Shown in pieces: positions 61,926 through 64,000 of a DNA stretch of 64,000 nt. This DNA comes from Clostridium sp. chh4-2 (GTDB taxonomy: Bacteria; Bacillota; Clostridia; Lachnospirales; Lachnospiraceae): assembly GCF_002899675.1 (NCBI RefSeq), contig NZ_PKUU01000021.1, forward strand, positions 1 through 64,000, in the 5' to 3' direction. Numbering within the stretch: position 1 is the stretch's first letter; the number at the start of each line of letters is the position of its first letter. Under the pieces are notes generated by a model. It did no database searches. It had not been told where the DNA came from and saw only the letters and a program-made list of their open reading frames with translations. Position numbers and translations under genes: made by a program.

Positions 61926-62228
61926 ATGGTATTTTCAATCAACAAACAAGCAGTAGAAATTAAGACACGTTTTGAGCACGCACAGCTGACTTCCAAATAT
62001 GAGGTAGTCGCCACAATCGGTATGCTCTCCAAGATTTACGGCCTTCCTCTTCCCCAGAAAAAAGAAACTCTGGACGAAATGCGAAGCTGCCTTCACGAGT
62101 CCATCGACAAACTTCCGGTCCCATCTGATTATGCGGAGAAACTGGTCAGTCTTCTGGACTTTTACGATCAAAAATCAGAAATCACCGATGAAATGTACGA
62201 TCTCCTCAAGTATTCTTACGAAGACCAA
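61926..62228 (+). CDS. Hypothetical protein of about 100 residues
   Basis: The reading from ATG 61926 runs to the stop at about 62232-62234, giving 102 residues. AGGAG lies 8 bases upstream; the TTG two codons earlier is inside the spacing. Predicted helical (EIKTRFEHAQLTSKYEVVATIGMLSKIY; split heptads), no membrane segment, no known family. It is divergent from the XRE unit. The second composite palindromic element starts about 8 bases after its stop. Confidence 0.65.
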
Positions 62229-62275
62229 ACCTGAAATTGGGATTTAACTGGGTTGGCTGCCGAAGGGTACGCCCG

Positions 62276-62619
62276 AAAGCGGGAGGCGGAACCGGAAGTC
62301 CAAGGTCGGAGGGGCCGTCCGGGCCGGGGGAAGGAAGATGCTGCCAAATGGGATTCGGGATTCGCCCCTAAGAGCTACTAAGGCCCGTAAGGACAGAACG
62401 AGGCAGGCCAGCGCCATTCGCAGTGAACTCTTTATGACTTCGCTGCTCAAGGGCGCTTTAGAACCTGATTCGGAATTCAGTTTCTACCTGCCTCGTTCTG
62501 CCCTTACGGACCTAAGTAGCTCTACAGGGGTTCCATACGATCCCATTTGGCAGCAGCTTCCTTTCCCCGGCCCGGACGGCCCCTCCGACCTTGGACTCCC
62601 GGTTCCGCCTCCCGCTTCC
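62276..62619. repeat. Long palindrome B2
   Basis: Arms of about 80 bases (62276-62360 and 62540-62619), with GGCGGAACCGG, CGTCCGGGCCGGGG and their complements. Centre with a large hairpin (AGCGCC/GGCGCT region, 62410-62458) and a small one around CGGAATTCAG. About 80% or more like B1 by eye and inverted to it. Confidence 0.88.
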
Positions 62620-62694
62620 GTGCTGGTTTTCGCTGGCCTGGTTAAAAGCATTAATTTTGCCTTAGTATTTATATAGAATCACTTTTATATAGAT

Positions 62695-62766
62695 CCTCAA
62701 GGGATTTTGCGAAATGCCTTCACCCTTTACATTAAATCCTCAAGGCATTTCCGAAAATCCCTTCAC
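62695..62766. repeat. Two short palindromic units in linker 2
   Basis: CTCAAGGGATTTTGCGAAATGC...(62695-62722) and CTCAAGGCATTTCCG...(62739-62766), joined by CTTTACATTAAATC. The joint is nearly the same as between the two units at 10.7 kb. Confidence 0.85.
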
Positions 62767-62829
62767 CCTTGATGTAAAAACTTACTCTCTCATCCACCAA
62801 ATCTTTTTTCCTCAGCTAGCCAAGCAACA

Positions 62830-63124
62830 GCCGGAAAGAAGGGGAAACCTGGGTGGGCGGCGGTAATCATAAGGTATAGAGGATCGTTTGCAGACCCTTA
62901 GAGGTACTTGGCCGGCAGAAACGGAAAAAGGCAGACAAATACTGGATTCCGAATCAGTATTTGAGGCGCCCCTTGAGTGATGAAGTCATCAGGAGTTCAT
63001 CGCGAATGGGCGCCGCGCTGCCTTTTTCCGTTTCTGGCGGCCTTAGTACCTCTTAGGGTCGAAACTCGAATCCCCTATTCCTTATGATTACCGCCGCCCG
63101 CCCAGGTTTCCCCTTCTTTCCGGC
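62830..63124. repeat. Long palindrome A2
   Basis: Outer arms of about 55 bases (62830-62884 and 63070-63124, GCCGGAAAGAAGGGG...). An inner pair around GACCCTTAGAGGTACTTGGC. The centre folds into AAATACTGGATTCC/GAATCAGTATTT-like small and GGCGCC large hairpins. Related to A1 and inverted to it. Confidence 0.9.
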
Positions 63125-63143
63125 GTATCTTAATCAGTTAAAT

Positions 63144-63234
63144 AAAGATTTCAAATTATCTTTCCAGCGGGTAAATAAGATTGCGGGTAAATATTTTAAA
63201 TATAACAGAAGAATTGCTCTTGATAGCTGGGGAC
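63144..63234. other. Short spacer after the amidase gene
   Basis: AT-rich, about 90 bases between composite element 2 and the amidase stop. No separate terminator seen; the repeat itself may end transcription from both sides. Confidence 0.35.
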
Positions 63235-64000
63235 TTAGCGAATCCATGAAAAAACTCCTTTTCTTTTTAGTCTTCCCAGTTTCAGAGCTCCTTTATCATC
63301 AGTTTTCAAACAAATTTCGCCTTCAAACATGCTTCCGTCTCCGGTCACACGGTAAAGTTCATCTTTCCAGACAACCCACTGGTTTCGGGCCATTGCGCCA
63401 TTGGGCTTCAGATAATACCATTTTCCGTCTGATCCGGTTTTCCAGTTGTCATGGATCATCATTCCGGCTCCGTCGAACCAGTACCAATCGTCACCGTCTT
63501 TATACCAGTCGTTTGTCACATAGTTGCCGGTATCTCCCAGATAGAAACGCCAGCCGCCGTTTTCTTCCATCCAGCCGGAACGTTTTGGAATTTCATTTAT
63601 ATTATAATATAGTGCAATGGTGTCCGCCTCTGCCTTCGCAAGGGCGTCCAGGTTGGATTCGTTCAGCAGCCATTTGGCGATCTCTGCGTTGGTGTGGAAG
63701 GAATGTTCCAGGATCAGTCCCGGCGTGCCCACAGCGGTGGCGCCTCTTATAACTCCGTAGTAATCCCCGTGGTCTCCCCGGCGGTGTTCGATGCGGGCGC
63801 TCTGTACGGTGCCGATCACATTTTCCACGCACTGAGCCAATGCCATTCCGATTCCGTCGGCGCTTCCATCGATAGCACAGTAGGCGGCCGGATAATCCAC
63901 TTTATTGTTCACAGTGCCGCCTACCGCATTGGAGTGGTCCGATATGAAGAGATCGCAGCCCCTGGACTGGGTTCCTCGGTCATACAGCCCCCGGTCCGTC
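63235..64000 (-). CDS. N-acetylmuramoyl-L-alanine amidase with wall-binding repeats (5' part outside window)
   Basis: The frame stays open to the window edge; upstream of the first in-window start-like GTG (63912) it still encodes amidase sequence (DLFISDHSNAVGG), so that GTG is not the start. Visible: the C-terminal half of an Amidase_3 domain (SDHSNA metal region and catalytic LILEHSFHTN). Aromatic-rich cell-wall binding repeats follow (GWMEENGGWRFYL, DWYKDGDDWYWFDGAG, DGKWYYLKPNGAMA), and then a basic end. It cleaves the amide bond between MurNAc and the stem peptide, bound to the wall by the repeats. Confidence 0.9.
   Translation of the reverse strand, partial: TDRGLYDRGTQSRGCDLFISDHSNAVGGTVNNKVDYPAAYCAIDGSADGIGMALAQCVENVIGTVQSARIEHRRGDHGDYYGVIRGATAVGTPGLILEHSFHTNAEIAKWLLNESNLDALAKAEADTIALYYNINEIPKRSGWMEENGGWRFYLGDTGNYVTNDWYKDGDDWYWFDGAGMMIHDNWKTGSDGKWYYLKPNGAMARNQWVVWKDELYRVTGDGSMFEGEICLKTDDKGALKLGRLKRKGVFSWIR

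Larger units (their letters stand above)
62243..63143. repeat. Composite palindromic element 2 (B2-linker-A2)
   Basis: About 900 bases between the convergent 102-residue gene and the amidase. Ends are ATTTAACTGGGTTGGC (left) and, on the opposite strand, ATTTAACTGATTAAG (right). It contains B2, a linker with two short units and A2, in the reverse order and orientation of element 1. The linker also matches that of element 1 as a reverse complement (e.g. GAGGAAAAAAGATTTGGTG). No transposase. Confidence 0.85.

Noticed and set aside
63235..63912. Amidase starting at GTG 63912
   Set aside because: The frame continues upstream to the edge with conserved amidase sequence, so the true start is outside the window.

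Overview
The window reads as chromosome of a spore-forming, strictly anaerobic low-to-medium GC Firmicute, most likely a Lachnospiraceae member (Lacrimispora/Hungatella/Enterocloster-like; the genus is a guess). The basis is a six-subunit Rnf complex, spore genes (splB, a YlmC/YmxH-type gene, a Pro/Cys-rich exosporium-like protein), strong GGAGG ribosome binding sites, a YesM/YesN-regulated sugar ABC importer, and an amidase with choline-binding-like wall repeats. No rRNA, tRNA, CRISPR array, prophage or recognisable transposase gene was seen.

Layout. 0.3-3.6 kb: a Glc/GlcNAc-family PTS permease followed by its BglG/LicT-type antiterminator, with a terminator-like leader. 4.2-10.3 kb: an operon of ROK regulator, cytosolic sulfatase and tripartite tricarboxylate transporter (TctC, TctB, TctA). 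10.6-15.5 kb: a secreted DUF5722-like glycosidase, splB divergent from the exosporium-like gene (both with sporulation-type promoter motifs), and a tandem NTF2-like protein. 15.6-22.2 kb: a sugar ABC importer divergent from a YesM/YesN two-component pair. 22.2-25.3 kb: a BlaI/M56 (BlaR1-like) pair. 25.5-32.6 kb: a second sulfatase/Tct operon with a UroD-superfamily enzyme, divergent from a LacI regulator. 32.7-35.7 kb: a MocR regulator and an L,D-transpeptidase. 35.9-41.0 kb: rnfCDGEAB. 41.9-47.1 kb: a third Tct system with a TctC-TctB fusion, TctA and a PrpF-family isomerase, divergent from a LysR regulator. 48.0-52.1 kb: a MarR-controlled heterodimeric ABC exporter. 52.3-61.8 kb: a core block (SNF2 helicase, argS, efp, aroQ, aroK, aroE, yqeG, nrdR, YlmC/YmxH-like gene, XRE regulator). 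The right edge carries a truncated amidase.

The accessory half looks built for scavenging anionic organic compounds. There are three separate Tct importers, each with a different regulator class. Two are paired with sulfatases that lack signal peptides, suggesting import of a sulfate ester or similar anion and its hydrolysis inside the cell (inference). Rnf would couple reduced ferredoxin from fermentation to an ion gradient.

The most unusual feature is non-coding. Two composite elements of about 0.9 kb (47.07-48.00 and 62.24-63.14 kb) each consist of two long, related palindromes facing each other around a linker of short palindromic units, with matching ATTTA-type ends. Both lie between convergent genes with little space from the nearest stop codons, and they are inverted relative to each other around the 14-kb core block. 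The short units also occur alone at 10.7 and 32.65 kb. A separate cloverleaf-shaped repeat sits at 4.19-4.34 kb and a long palindrome at the left edge.
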